From: MPNO01 sp965205995
GTDB taxonomy: Bacteria > Pseudomonadota > Alphaproteobacteria > MPNO01
Direction of reading: 5' to 3'
Assembly: GCA_965205995.1 (NCBI GenBank)
Contig: OZ242200.1
Span: forward strand, 682,001-746,000
Length of the DNA stretch: 64,000 nucleotides
Below, in pieces: positions 53,644 through 63,514 of the stretch. The translations under genes were made by a program, and so were the position numbers. Below the pieces are notes generated by a model. That model was not told where the DNA came from. It ran no database searches and saw only the letters and a list, made by a program, of their open reading frames with translations. Numbering within the stretch: position 1 is the stretch's first letter; every line of letters begins with the position of its first letter.

Positions 53644-53692
53644 CCCGTCCGACCCGAGCCCGCCCTAGAAATGCCGGTAGCCGGTATCGGCG
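53644..53692. repeat. Right direct repeat at the thiL 3' end
   Basis: The native copy covering the last codons and downstream edge of thiL; partner of 51144-51187. Its own inverted repeat near 53612-53640 keeps pairing while bases change (TGTATG/CATACA in one copy, TGCG/CGCA in the other). Confidence 0.65.
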
Positions 53693-54648
53693 ATTTCGAG
53701 CGCGTCCCCCGCGCCGTCTAGCACCGTTACCCCCTCCCCCTCGGTCATCGTGCCGATTCGGGCGACCGGCACCCGGGATCTTGCCGCGGCTTCGCCGACG
53801 GCGTTGCTGCGCTCCGCCGGCGCGGTGAAGACCAGCTCGTAGTCGTCGCCGCCGGTCAGCAGACCGGCGAGTCCGACCGCGCCCCGGGCGAGGGCCGCGC
53901 GGGCGGAACCGGAAAGCGGCACCCGGCCGGCCTCGATTCGCGCGCCGAGGCCGGAGGCCCGGCAGATATGGCCGAGATCGGCGATCAGACCGTCCGACAC
54001 GTCGGCGGCGGCAGACGCGGGGAGCGCCATCCCGAGGCCGAGCCTCGGCTCCGGTACGCGGTAGCGGGCAATCGCGGCCTCGCGGCCGCTCCCGACGAGC
54101 CCGATATCCTCGCCCTTCAGGACCCGAAGGCCCAGCGCGGCATCGCCGATGGTGCCCGAGACATAGACATGCTCGCCGGCGGCGGCGTTCGACCGCAGCA
54201 TCGCCGTGCCGGGCGCGATCTCTCCGATCGCGGTGAGCGACAAGACCGCGGGGCCGGTCGTCGCGGTCGTATCGCCGCCGGCCAGGGCGATCGCGAACCG
54301 CGCCTGATCCGCCGCCAGGCCGCGCGCGAATTCCTCCAGCCAGTCCAGATCGACCGCCTCGGCGATGGCGAGGCCGAGCAGATAGGCCCGCGGCCGGGCC
54401 CCCATCGACGCAAGGTCGGACAGGTTGACCCTCAACAGCTTCTGCGCGACCTGGAAAGCCGGATCGGCGGCGAGGAAGTGGACCCCTTCGACCAGCATGT
54501 CGACGGAGGTCACCAGCTGGCAGCCCGGAGCGGGCTCGATCAGCGCCGCGTCATCGAGAAGTCCGAGCGCGCCGGGCTCGCCGGAAGCGAGCGGTGCGAA
54601 CAACTCCCGGATGAGCGCGAACTCACCCGGCCGCGGCCGCCCGGGCAC
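53665..54648 (-). CDS. thiL: Thiamine-monophosphate kinase
   Basis: Makes thiamine diphosphate from thiamine phosphate; 327 residues from the GTG at 54648, which follows GGAGG at 8 bases. The ATP and Mg motifs are GEFALIRELFAPL, GLLDDAALIEP, SVDMLVEGVHFL and NLSDLASMGARP, plus LAGGDTTATTGP. The ATG at 54705 would overlap nusB by 83 bases and has no ribosome site. Its C-terminal codons are duplicated at 51163-51187. Confidence 0.94.
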   Translation of the reverse strand: MPGRPRPGEFALIRELFAPLASGEPGALGLLDDAALIEPAPGCQLVTSVDMLVEGVHFLAADPAFQVAQKLLRVNLSDLASMGARPRAYLLGLAIAEAVDLDWLEEFARGLAADQARFAIALAGGDTTATTGPAVLSLTAIGEIAPGTAMLRSNAAAGEHVYVSGTIGDAALGLRVLKGEDIGLVGSGREAAIARYRVPEPRLGLGMALPASAAADVSDGLIADLGHICRASGLGARIEAGRVPLSGSARAALARGAVGLAGLLTGGDDYELVFTAPAERSNAVGEAAARSRVPVARIGTMTEGEGVTVLDGAGDALEIADTGYRHF

Positions 54649-55159
54649 CCGCTGCGCCTCCGGATCGGTCGAACTCGCCGCTTCTGAGCCGCTGTCCGAC
54701 GGCATCGAGAACCGCGTTCGTCATTCCCTTCTGCGCGCCGGCGAAGAACGCGTCGGCGAGGTCGACATATTCGGCGATCGCCGCGCGCGCCGGGACGCCG
54801 GGACGCGCGAGCAGCTCGAACACGCCGGCCCGCAAGATGCAGCCGAGCAGCACTTCAAGCCGCTCGAGCGGCCAGGACGGGGTGAGAGCGGCCCGCAGGA
54901 TGGTGTCGATTTCGGCCCTGCGGACCGTCGTCCCGCGCAGGATCTCGGTGAACAGCGCGGATTTCGGCCGCACCGGAATCTCGTCCTGGTCGAGCACCCC
55001 GGCGCGGTGGAATTCGAGGAACTGGGCCAGCACGTCCTCGAGCGGCGCGCCGGTCATCTCCATCTGGTAAAGCGCCTGGACCGCGGCGAGGCGCGCGGCG
55101 CTCAAAGGCGCCGCCCTGTTCGGCCTGGGCCGGTCCGCGCCGTCGGGTGGTTCGGACAT
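54623..55159 (-). CDS. nusB: Transcription antitermination factor NusB
   Basis: Part of the rRNA antitermination complex with NusE; 178 residues, all helical. The family start SAARLAAVQALYQMEM and LTPSWPLERLEVLLGCILRA / AEYVDLADAFFAGAQKGMTN are clear. A low-complexity tail (GGAAGARAAAAG) extends past the core and overlaps thiL by 26 bases. It lies 5 bases after ribH. Confidence 0.95.
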   Translation of the reverse strand: MSEPPDGADRPRPNRAAPLSAARLAAVQALYQMEMTGAPLEDVLAQFLEFHRAGVLDQDEIPVRPKSALFTEILRGTTVRRAEIDTILRAALTPSWPLERLEVLLGCILRAGVFELLARPGVPARAAIAEYVDLADAFFAGAQKGMTNAVLDAVGQRLRSGEFDRSGGAAGARAAAAG

Positions 55160-55164
55160 CGCCG

Positions 55165-55614
55165 CTACAGCCCGAGGCGCGTTTTGAGCTCGATCATCGC
55201 GAGGCAGGCGCGCGCCGCCGCGCCGCCGCGATCCGCCTCGTCCCGCCTCGCCCGGTGCATCGCCTGATCGCCGTTCTCGCAGGTCAGGATGCCGTAGCCG
55301 ATGGCGAGCCCGCTTTGCAGCGCAAGATCCTGCAGCCCGCGCGCGCTCTCCGTGCAGACATAGTCGTAATGGGTGGTCTGTCCGCGGATGACGCAGCCGA
55401 GCGCGATGAACCCGTCGAACCGGCAGGCCGGGTCCGGCCCCTCCATCGCCCGGGCGGCATGGCCGATGGAGGCCGGGATTTCGAACGCGCCCGGCACCGC
55501 GAACCGGTCATAGGTCGCGCCCGCCGCGTCGAGCACCGCCGTCGCCCCGTCGACCAGCGCATCGGCGATGGCCTCGTAGAACCGCGCCTCGACGATCATC
55601 ACATGTGCCGCCAT
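55165..55614 (-). CDS. ribH: 6,7-dimethyl-8-ribityllumazine synthase
   Basis: Penultimate riboflavin enzyme; 149 residues forming a capsid-like or pentameric assembly. Conserved motifs: VPGAFEIPASIGHAAR, GFIALGCVIRGQTTHYDYVC and the later region with GILTCEN. The usual catalytic His is in the GQTTHYDY stretch. 10 bases after ribB in the same operon. Confidence 0.96.
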   Translation of the reverse strand: MAAHVMIVEARFYEAIADALVDGATAVLDAAGATYDRFAVPGAFEIPASIGHAARAMEGPDPACRFDGFIALGCVIRGQTTHYDYVCTESARGLQDLALQSGLAIGYGILTCENGDQAMHRARRDEADRGGAAARACLAMIELKTRLGL

Positions 55615-55624
55615 CGTCGCCCCC

Positions 55625-56851
55625 TCAGCCCAGGACCGGATCGATCGGACGGTGTCCGACGATCTTGATCCCGTACCCTTCGAGCCCGACCACGGTGCGG
55701 TTGTGGTTGGTCAGCAGGATCATGTCGATGACGCCGAGGTCGCGGAGGATCTGCGCGCCGACCCCGTAATCGCGCAGCGCCGGCGGAGGGAATGCGAGCT
55801 CGGCGCCGGTGGTCAGGCTGACCTCCATCGAGGCGGCGCCCGGGTCGTCGGCGATCTCGTGGCGCTGGCGCACCTGGTTGACGAAGCTCTGGGCGAACGA
55901 ATCGCGGATCAGCACCACGACGCCGCGTCCCGCCTCGCCGATGGTGCGGATGCAGGATTCGATCACCCCCGCGCGTCCGGCGGTTTCGTCCTGGATCACA
56001 TCGTCGAGCACGTTGATCGCGTGCATGCGCACCAGCACCGGCTCCGGCCCGGAAATGTCGCCCTTGATCAGCGCCAGATGCTCGGCGCCGGTGATCTTGT
56101 TGAGGTAGACGATCAGCCGGAACGCGCCGCCGTGCTTCCGCGTCAGCCGGGTCGCCAGCACCCGCTCGACCAGGCTGTCATGGCGCAGCCGATAGGCGAT
56201 CAGATCGGCGATCGTCGCGACCTTGAGCCCGTGGAACTGGGCGAACGGGATGAGATCCGGGAGACGGGCCATGGTGCCGTCGTCCTTCATGATCTCGCAG
56301 ATCACCCCGGCGGGGTTGAGGCCGGCGAGCCGGGCGATGTCGACCGAAGCCTCGGTATGGCCGGCCCGTTCCAGCACCCCGCCGTCGCACGCCACCAGCG
56401 GGAAAATATGGCCCGGCGTGACGATGTCCTCCGCGCCGGAGGTGGGATCGATCGCCACCGCCACGGTGCGCGCCCGGTCCGGGGCGGAGATGCCCGTGGT
56501 GACGCCTTCCCGCGCCTCGATGGAGACCGTGAAGGCGGTCTGGTGCCGGGTGCGGTTGTTCTGCGACATCAGCGGCAGGCCGAGCTTTTCGATCCGCCCC
56601 CGGGTCATCGCCAGGCAGATCAGCCCGCGCCCGTGGGTCGCCATGAAATTGACCACCTCGGGCGTCGCCATCTGGGCGGCGACGACGAGGTCCCCCTCGT
56701 TCTCGCGGTTCTCGTCGTCGACGAGGATCACCACGCGCCCGTTGCGCATGTCTTCGATCACATCCTCGATCGGCGACAGGAAGCCGGCGATGTCGTCGAG
56801 CGCCGCCGCCGCCACTTTCGACGGGGCGATACGTTTGAGGCTGTCGCTCAA
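55625..56851 (-). CDS. ribB: Dihydroxybutanone-phosphate synthase fused to a degenerate GTP cyclohydrolase II domain
   Basis: 408 residues. The RibB half (about 15-210) is intact: VDDENRENEGDLV, THGRGLICLA and GHIFPLVACDGGVLERAGHT bind Mg2+ and substrate. The GTP cyclohydrolase II half (about 215-400) has the fold but not the zinc cysteines: the place of the SECLTGDVFGS..CDCG motif reads HAINVLDDVIQDETAGRAG, and the following GRGIGL motif reads AGRGVVVLIRDS. So the protein is RibB with an inactive RibA-like domain, sometimes called RibBX; a separate ribA must supply the cyclohydrolase step. Confidence 0.9.
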   Translation of the reverse strand: MSDSLKRIAPSKVAAAALDDIAGFLSPIEDVIEDMRNGRVVILVDDENRENEGDLVVAAQMATPEVVNFMATHGRGLICLAMTRGRIEKLGLPLMSQNNRTRHQTAFTVSIEAREGVTTGISAPDRARTVAVAIDPTSGAEDIVTPGHIFPLVACDGGVLERAGHTEASVDIARLAGLNPAGVICEIMKDDGTMARLPDLIPFAQFHGLKVATIADLIAYRLRHDSLVERVLATRLTRKHGGAFRLIVYLNKITGAEHLALIKGDISGPEPVLVRMHAINVLDDVIQDETAGRAGVIESCIRTIGEAGRGVVVLIRDSFAQSFVNQVRQRHEIADDPGAASMEVSLTTGAELAFPPPALRDYGVGAQILRDLGVIDMILLTNHNRTVVGLEGYGIKIVGHRPIDPVLG

Positions 56852-56864
56852 GGAAATCCCCTTT

Positions 56865-57452
56865 TCAGCTTCGCGCCATCAGCCGGTCGACATAGCGGGC
56901 GATGGTGTCGACCTCGAAATTCACCCGATCGCCCTCGGCCAGCCCGCCGAATGTCGTGTGGCGTCGCGTATGGGAGATGATGTTGACCCCGAAGCCGGTC
57001 TCGTCAACCTCGTTGACCGTAAGCGACACCCCGTCGAGCGCGATCGACCCCTTGGGCGCGACGTAGCGGGCGAACCCTTCCGGGGCGGCGAAGACGAAGC
57101 GCGTCGAGTCGCCCTCGGCGCGGGTCTCGACCACCGTCGCCACACCGTCGACATGGCCCGACACGATATGCCCGCCGAGCTCCTCGCCGATCCTGAGCGC
57201 GCGCTCGAAATTGACCGGCGCGTCCACCGTCCAGCCTCCGAGCGTGGTCCGCGCCAGGGTCTCGGCCGAGGCTTCGACCGCGAACCAGCCCCGCCCCTTG
57301 TCGACCACCGTGAGACACGGACCCGAACAGGCGATCGAGGCGCCGATCGCGATCTCGGCGGTATCGTAGCCGGTCGCGAAATCGAACCGCGTGTCGCCCG
57401 TCTTGGAAATCGCGCGCACCCGGCCCAGATCGGTGACGATTCCGGTAAACAT
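56865..57452 (-). CDS. ribE: Riboflavin synthase alpha subunit
   Basis: Last enzyme of riboflavin synthesis, a dismutase of lumazines; 195 residues. Two homologous barrels each open with a family motif: MFTGIVTDLGRVRAI and HIVSGHVDGVATVVETR. IACSGPCLTVVD and IALDGVSLTVNEVD are the paired substrate motifs. 13 bases upstream of ribB. Confidence 0.96.
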   Translation of the reverse strand: MFTGIVTDLGRVRAISKTGDTRFDFATGYDTAEIAIGASIACSGPCLTVVDKGRGWFAVEASAETLARTTLGGWTVDAPVNFERALRIGEELGGHIVSGHVDGVATVVETRAEGDSTRFVFAAPEGFARYVAPKGSIALDGVSLTVNEVDETGFGVNIISHTRRHTTFGGLAEGDRVNFEVDTIARYVDRLMARS

Positions 57453-57464
57453 CAGCCCGTCCGC

Positions 57465-58589
57465 TCAACCGCCCGGCGTTCGAGCCGGCCGGAAAATCTC
57501 CTCGACATCGTCCCCCACCGGCCGGCTCGCTATCTTCACGAAGTGCTGCGCGGCGTCAAGCGCGTCGATCCCGAGCTCCCCGATGGCCGGGCGACCGTCG
57601 CCGCCGATCGCCAGGGGCGCGCGGTACCAGATCAGCCGGTCGACCAGCCCGGCGGCGAGCAGCGCCGCCGCGATCCGCCCGCCGCCCTCGACCAGCACCG
57701 AGGTAATCCCCTTCGCCGCGAGCACGCCGAGCGCGGCGTCGAGGTCGACATTTCCGGCTTCGTCCGGCGCCACCGCCTCGACCGCTGCGCCGCCGCCGCG
57801 ATAGGCGCGCTCGCGTTCGGAAGCGCGCGGCGCGGCGACCATGATCCAGCTCGGCACGCGGCCCGCATCGGCGATCAGCGCGTGGGTCCCGGGCAGCGGC
57901 TCCCGCCCGTCGACGACGACGCGCACCGGGCTCTGGCGGTCGAGCCCGGGCAGCCGGCAGGTGAGGCTCGGGTCGTCGCGGCGCGCGGTGCCGGCGCCGA
58001 CCAGGATGGCGTCGTGCCGGGCGCGCAGCATGTGGCCCGCTTTGCGCGCCGCCTCGCCGGTGATCCAACGGCTCTCGCCGGAACGGGTTGCGATCCGCCC
58101 GTCGAGGGTGGTGGCGAGCTTGAGGGTGACCGCGGGGCGGCCGAGCCGCACCCTGGTGAGGAAGCCGTTCAACCCCTCTTCCGCCTCATCGGCGCAGAAT
58201 CCCGCCTCGACCGCGATACCCGCCGCGCTCAACCTCTCCATGCCCCGCCCGTCCACCCGCGGGTCGGGATCGCGGCAGGCGATGACGACGCGGGCGATGC
58301 CGGCCTCGACCAGCGCATCCGCGCAAGGCGGGGTCTGGCCGATATGGGCGCAGGGTTCCAGCGTGACATAGGCGGTGGCGCCCCGGGAAGCGGTTCCGCT
58401 GCGCACCAGCGCCTCGGTCTCGGCATGGGGGCGCCCGCCCGGAGCGGTCCATCCGCGGCCCACCGCGACGCCGTCGCGGGCGATCACGCAGCCGACCGCC
58501 GGGTTGGGCCAGGCATTGCCCAGCGCGCGCCGCCCGACCGCGATCGCGGCGCGCATGAAGCGGCGGTCACTCTCCGCTTTCGACGGCAC
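57465..58589 (-). CDS. ribD: Riboflavin-specific deaminase/reductase
   Basis: Bifunctional enzyme that deaminates and reduces the pyrimidine intermediate. The zinc deaminase has NAWPNPAVGCVI, HAETEALV (catalytic Glu after His) and LEPCAHIGQTPPCADAL. The reductase half has ATTLDGRIATRSGESRWITG. The GTG at 58589 gives a normal start that keeps the conserved D-x-x-F-M; the ATG at 58556 is alternative. It overlaps nrdR by about 23 bases. Confidence 0.93.
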   Translation of the reverse strand: MPSKAESDRRFMRAAIAVGRRALGNAWPNPAVGCVIARDGVAVGRGWTAPGGRPHAETEALVRSGTASRGATAYVTLEPCAHIGQTPPCADALVEAGIARVVIACRDPDPRVDGRGMERLSAAGIAVEAGFCADEAEEGLNGFLTRVRLGRPAVTLKLATTLDGRIATRSGESRWITGEAARKAGHMLRARHDAILVGAGTARRDDPSLTCRLPGLDRQSPVRVVVDGREPLPGTHALIADAGRVPSWIMVAAPRASERERAYRGGGAAVEAVAPDEAGNVDLDAALGVLAAKGITSVLVEGGGRIAAALLAAGLVDRLIWYRAPLAIGGDGRPAIGELGIDALDAAQHFVKIASRPVGDDVEEIFRPARTPGG

Positions 58590-59031
58590 CGAGATTGCCG
58601 ATGAAGTCTCCGAAATCGCGGGCCTCGCGAAAATTCCGATAGACCGAGGCGAATCGCACATAGGCGACCTGGTCCAGGGTGGAGAGCGCATCCATCACCA
58701 TTTCGCCGATCGTGTCGGAGTCGATTTCGGTCTCCCCCGCACTCTCCAGCCGCCGGATGATGCTGTTGATGACCATCTCGACCCGCTCCGCCTCGACCGG
58801 GCGCTTGCGGAGCGCGATTCTCATCGACCGCTCCAGCTTCTCGCGGTCGAGCGGTTCGCGCGCGCCGCCTTTCTTGACCACGGTCAACTCGCGGAGCTGG
58901 ACCCTCTCGAAGGTGGTGAATCTCTGGCCGCAGGACTGGCAGGAGCGGCGCCGGCGGATCGCGGAATTGTCTTCCGTCGGGCGCGAATCCCGAACCTGAG
59001 TGTCGCCGTGACCGCAAAATGGACAACGCAT
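58567..59031 (-). CDS. nrdR: Transcriptional repressor NrdR
   Basis: ATP/dATP-sensing repressor of ribonucleotide reductase genes; 154 residues. Four-Cys zinc ribbon CPFCGHGDTQVRDSR and CQSCGQRFTTFERVQ, followed by an ATP-cone (VKKGGAREPLDREKLERSM onward). Typical position between glyA and ribD. No nrd genes in the window. Confidence 0.97.
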   Translation of the reverse strand: MRCPFCGHGDTQVRDSRPTEDNSAIRRRRSCQSCGQRFTTFERVQLRELTVVKKGGAREPLDREKLERSMRIALRKRPVEAERVEMVINSIIRRLESAGETEIDSDTIGEMVMDALSTLDQVAYVRFASVYRNFREARDFGDFIGNLGAVESGE

Positions 59032-59050
59032 CAGCGCATCCTAACCCCGC

Positions 59051-60361
<1,311 letters not shown>

Positions 60362-60371
60362 GTCATCTCCG

Positions 60372-60818
60372 CTATACGGTCCCCTGGGCGATCTTGCCGA
60401 GCCGGCGTTGGTGGCGCCCGCCTTCGAACGGCGCGGCGAGGAATGCCTCGACACACGCCTCCGCCTCCTCCTTCGACATCCGGCGCCCCGCAAGGACGAG
60501 AACATTGGCATCGTTGTGCTGCCGCGCAAGCCGCGCCGCCTCCGCATCCTGCGCGAGCGCGGCGCGGATCCCGGGATGCCGGTTCGCCGCGATCGACATG
60601 CCGATGCCGGTGCCGCAGATCAACACGCCGCGCTCCGCACCGCCGCCGCGCAGGACGCCGACCACCGCCTCGGCAAAATCCGGATAATCGACCGCATCTT
60701 CGCTGTCGGTGCCGAGATCCGTTGCGGCGATCCCCCTGCGGGAAAGCCAGTCGACGAGGTGGGCCTTGAGCGAGAACCCGGCGTGGTCCGCAGCCAAGGC
60801 GACGGTCATTCGGGTCAT
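60372..60818 (-). CDS. rpiB: Ribose-5-phosphate isomerase B
   Basis: Interconverts ribose-5-phosphate and ribulose-5-phosphate; 148 residues. Family motifs: ALAADHAGFSLKAHLVDWL, DYPDFAEAV, GVLICGTGIGMSIAANRHPG and RQHNDANVLVLAGR. The catalytic Cys is in LICGTGIG. The start at 60818 is preferred; a longer frame to 60920 has no ribosome site. Confidence 0.95.
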   Translation of the reverse strand: MTRMTVALAADHAGFSLKAHLVDWLSRRGIAATDLGTDSEDAVDYPDFAEAVVGVLRGGGAERGVLICGTGIGMSIAANRHPGIRAALAQDAEAARLARQHNDANVLVLAGRRMSKEEAEACVEAFLAAPFEGGRHQRRLGKIAQGTV

Positions 60819-61178
60819 CGCGATCGACTCAAATGCTGAGGTCACCGCCTGATAGCATAGCGTCACGCCGTTTGCCAAGAATCGGCAGAGCGGCGCGTCG
60901 CTCGATTCGGGTGTCCGCAAGAGCCGAGTCTAGAACCGCGACCGTATAGCAGGGACTTTGCAGTCTTCGCGACAATTGCCGAGAACCCAAACGGCCGATT
61001 TTTTTTGAATCCTTGCGAAATCTCTGTTAATTTCCCACGGAATACATGGGCAGTTGCGATGTCGGTTTGCCTCATAATATTTACTTCTGTTACGGTTACA
61101 TATAATTTTATTTGACAATCGAATTTCTTCGTGTCATCAGCCGTTCGTTCAACACTCACGCAAGGACAGTCAAGTAAA
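60819..61178. other. AT-rich 360-base divergent intergenic region
   Basis: Between rpiB (minus) and mucR (plus). It is much richer in A and T than its surroundings, with runs such as TTTTTTTT and TATAATTTTATTTGACA near 61100. It should hold both promoters and any MucR self-binding sites. No gene seen. Confidence 0.6.
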
Positions 61179-61631
61179 ATGGTGGACAATACCAAGGGTA
61201 CCGCGGACCGGGCCGAAATACTCCGCATGGCAGTCCAAGTCGTCGCCGCCTATGTCGGCAATAACACGGTCACCGCCGACGAAGTCCCGGACGTCATCAA
61301 CACGGTTTACACCTCGCTCTGCAGCCTCGATCACTTGGGGGCCGGGCACGGGACCGAGCCGCCGAAGCCGGCCGTAAGTATCCGCCATTCGCTCACGCCG
61401 GACTACATCGTCTGCCTGGAAGACGGCAAGAAGCTCAAGATGCTCAAGCGCCATCTTCGTGCGGTCTATGACATGACGCCCGAGGAATACCGCACCAAAT
61501 GGGGACTGCCGACGGACTACCCGATGGTCGCCCCGAACTACGCCGCGAAGCGCTCGGAATTCGCGAAGAGGATCGGGCTGGGCCGCAAGAAGGGCGAGCG
61601 GCCGCAGCAGGCGCGCCGCGCGACGGCCTGA
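61179..61631 (+). CDS. MucR/Ros-family transcriptional regulator
   Basis: A 150-residue regulator of the Ros/MucR family, which in alphaproteobacteria controls surface polysaccharides and cell-cycle genes. The C-terminal domain reads SLTPDYIVCLEDGKKLKMLK, then RHLRAVYDMTPEEYRTKWGL and PTDYPMVAPNYAAKR. In Ros numbering the ligands are Cys79 and His92; the other two places are Asp82 (CLED) and Tyr97. The ATG at 61179 is used; 61131 is also in frame. Confidence 0.93.
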   Translation: MVDNTKGTADRAEILRMAVQVVAAYVGNNTVTADEVPDVINTVYTSLCSLDHLGAGHGTEPPKPAVSIRHSLTPDYIVCLEDGKKLKMLKRHLRAVYDMTPEEYRTKWGLPTDYPMVAPNYAAKRSEFAKRIGLGRKKGERPQQARRATA

Positions 61632-61685
61632 CCGTCCCGCCCGGCCAGGCGCCGCCGGAATTCCCGGCGCCGCACGGGTTTCCGG

Positions 61686-62789
61686 CTATTTCAGGTAGTC
61701 GTAGTCGCCGTTTTTCCACTCGTAGAAGACATAGCCCGGCGCGGTGACGTCGCCCTTGGCGTCGAAGCCGATATTTCCGAGGACGGTATCGAACTTGCCG
61801 GCGCGGAGCTGCTCGATCACCGGCTCGGCGTCCGTCGACTTCGCCCGCTCCACCGCCAGCGCCCAGGCCTGGATCGCCCCATAGGTATAGAGCGTGTAGC
61901 CCTCGGGCTCGTAACCGCCCTTGCGGAACCGCTCGACCAGGGGCGCCGCGCCGGGGTTCTTGCGCGGGTCGGGGCTGAAGGTCATCAGCGTCCCCTCGCC
62001 CGCGGCACCGGTAATCGCCCAATACTCCTGGGTGACCAGCGCGTCGCCCGAGACCAGCCTGGTCTTCATGCCCTGGGCCCGCATCTGGCGGACGATGAGG
62101 CCGGCTTCGGTGTGGTAGCCGCCGACATAGACGACGTCGATCGCGTTCTGCTTCAGCTTGGAGACCAGCGCCGTATAGTCCTTCTCTCCGGCGGTATAGG
62201 CTTCGTAGAGCGCGTCCTTCTTGCCGTTGGCCTTGAGCGCCTTGCGGGTCTCGTCGGCGAGCCCTTTGCCGTAGGCCGTCTTGTCGTGAAGGATGGCGAT
62301 CTTGCTCGAGCCGAACCGGTCCGAAAGGAACTTGCCGGCAACGATGCCCTGCTGGTCGTCGCGGCCGCAGGTCCGGAAGGTGGTTGCCAGACCGCGCTCG
62401 GTCAGCTTGGGATTGGTGGAGGCCGGGGAAATCTGGATCATCCCCTCGTCGGCATAGATGTTGGATGCCGGGATCGACGAGCCGGAGCAGAAATGCCCGG
62501 CGACGAAGCGGACGCCTTTCGACGCCATGTCATTGGCGACCGCGACCGCCTGCTTGGGGTCGCAGGCATCGTCGCCGACTTCCAGCTTCAGCTTCTGGCC
62601 CATCACGCCGCCCTTGGCGTTGATGTCGCGGACCGCCGCCTCCGCCCCGCGTTTCATCTGCTCGCCGAACGAAGCGTATTGGCCGGTTATCGGCCCCACC
62701 GTCGCGATGGAGATATCCGCGACCGCCGGGACCGCAGCGAAGAGAGCGGCGCCGGCCCCCGCAAGAATGAAGTTCCTGAGCGGTGTCAT
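61686..62789 (-). CDS. Branched-chain amino acid ABC transporter substrate-binding protein
   Basis: Periplasmic LivJ/LivK-type receptor of 367 residues. A signal peptide (MTPLRNFILAGAGAALFAAV) precedes the mature start IATVGPITGQYASFGEQMKRGAEA. The Venus-flytrap fold is supported by FVAGHFCSGSSIPASNIYADEG and ILHDKTAYGKGLADE; cysteines near 60 and 95 could pair. No liv permease or ATPase genes follow in the window; thrH is upstream. Confidence 0.93.
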   Translation of the reverse strand: MTPLRNFILAGAGAALFAAVPAVADISIATVGPITGQYASFGEQMKRGAEAAVRDINAKGGVMGQKLKLEVGDDACDPKQAVAVANDMASKGVRFVAGHFCSGSSIPASNIYADEGMIQISPASTNPKLTERGLATTFRTCGRDDQQGIVAGKFLSDRFGSSKIAILHDKTAYGKGLADETRKALKANGKKDALYEAYTAGEKDYTALVSKLKQNAIDVVYVGGYHTEAGLIVRQMRAQGMKTRLVSGDALVTQEYWAITGAAGEGTLMTFSPDPRKNPGAAPLVERFRKGGYEPEGYTLYTYGAIQAWALAVERAKSTDAEPVIEQLRAGKFDTVLGNIGFDAKGDVTAPGYVFYEWKNGDYDYLK

Positions 62790-62868
62790 CGTTACGTCTC
62801 CCCTACGTCTCCCATTGACAACGCTTTCCCATCCTAGGACCGATCCGGCGGGGAACAAAGCATCGATG

Positions 62869-63474
62869 TCAGGGCGCGCCGCGGGCGAGAATCGCCTCCC
62901 CCAGCGCCGCGTAGTCGTCGACCGCCAGGAAGCCGGGATGGGCCTCCCTGACCGACGGCGGGGCGCGGAACAGGATCCCCGAATCGGCCGCCTCGAGCAT
63001 CGCGATGTCGTTGTAGGAATCGCCCGCCGCCGTGACATGGAAGTTCAGCGCGCGGAACGCCTCCACGCTGGCGCGCTTGTGGTCGGGATGCCGCAGCCGG
63101 TAGTCGGCGATCCTCCCGTCCGCCTCGACCGCGAGCGAATGGCAGAACAGCGTCGGCAGGTCGAGCTGCGCCATCAGCGGGCCGGCGAACTCGTAATAGG
63201 TGTCGGACAGGATGATCACCGGACCCAGCGCGCGCAGCCAGTGCAGGAATTCGCGCGCACCGGGCAGCGGCGCCATCGTCGCGACCACCGCCTCGACATC
63301 GCCGAGGCCGAGGCGGTGGCGCTCCAGCAGGCGAAGCCGCTGGCGCATCAGCGCGTTGTAGTCCGGCACGTCGCGGGTGGTCGCTCTCAGCGCGTCGATG
63401 CCGGTGCGTTCGGCGAGACCGATCCAGATTTCGGGGATCAGCACGCCTTCGAGGTCGAGGCAGAAAAGCCGCAC
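62869..63474 (-). CDS. thrH: Phosphoserine phosphatase/homoserine phosphotransferase ThrH-type
   Basis: HAD enzyme of 201 residues from the GTG at 63474. Motif I is FCLDLEGVLIPEIW, motif II VIILSDTYYEF and motif IV AAGDSYNDIAML, which match ThrH. ThrH can act as phosphoserine phosphatase and move phosphate to homoserine. A longer frame to 63534 would overlap the GMC gene. Confidence 0.9.
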   Translation of the reverse strand: MRLFCLDLEGVLIPEIWIGLAERTGIDALRATTRDVPDYNALMRQRLRLLERHRLGLGDVEAVVATMAPLPGAREFLHWLRALGPVIILSDTYYEFAGPLMAQLDLPTLFCHSLAVEADGRIADYRLRHPDHKRASVEAFRALNFHVTAAGDSYNDIAMLEAADSGILFRAPPSVREAHPGFLAVDDYAALGEAILARGAP

Positions 63475-63514
63475 GCGGGATCGCCCGATCAAGCCGTATG
63501 GCGGGCGAAGCCGG

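Noticed and set aside
54623..54705. ThiL start at the ATG at 54705 with an 83-base overlap of nusB.
   Set aside because: The GTG at 54648 has a good GGAGG site and gives the usual N-terminus.
56852..56864. An FMN riboswitch for the rib genes.
   Set aside because: The rib genes are packed head to tail with 5-14 bases between them; no RFN-like structure is visible upstream of ribD or ribB.
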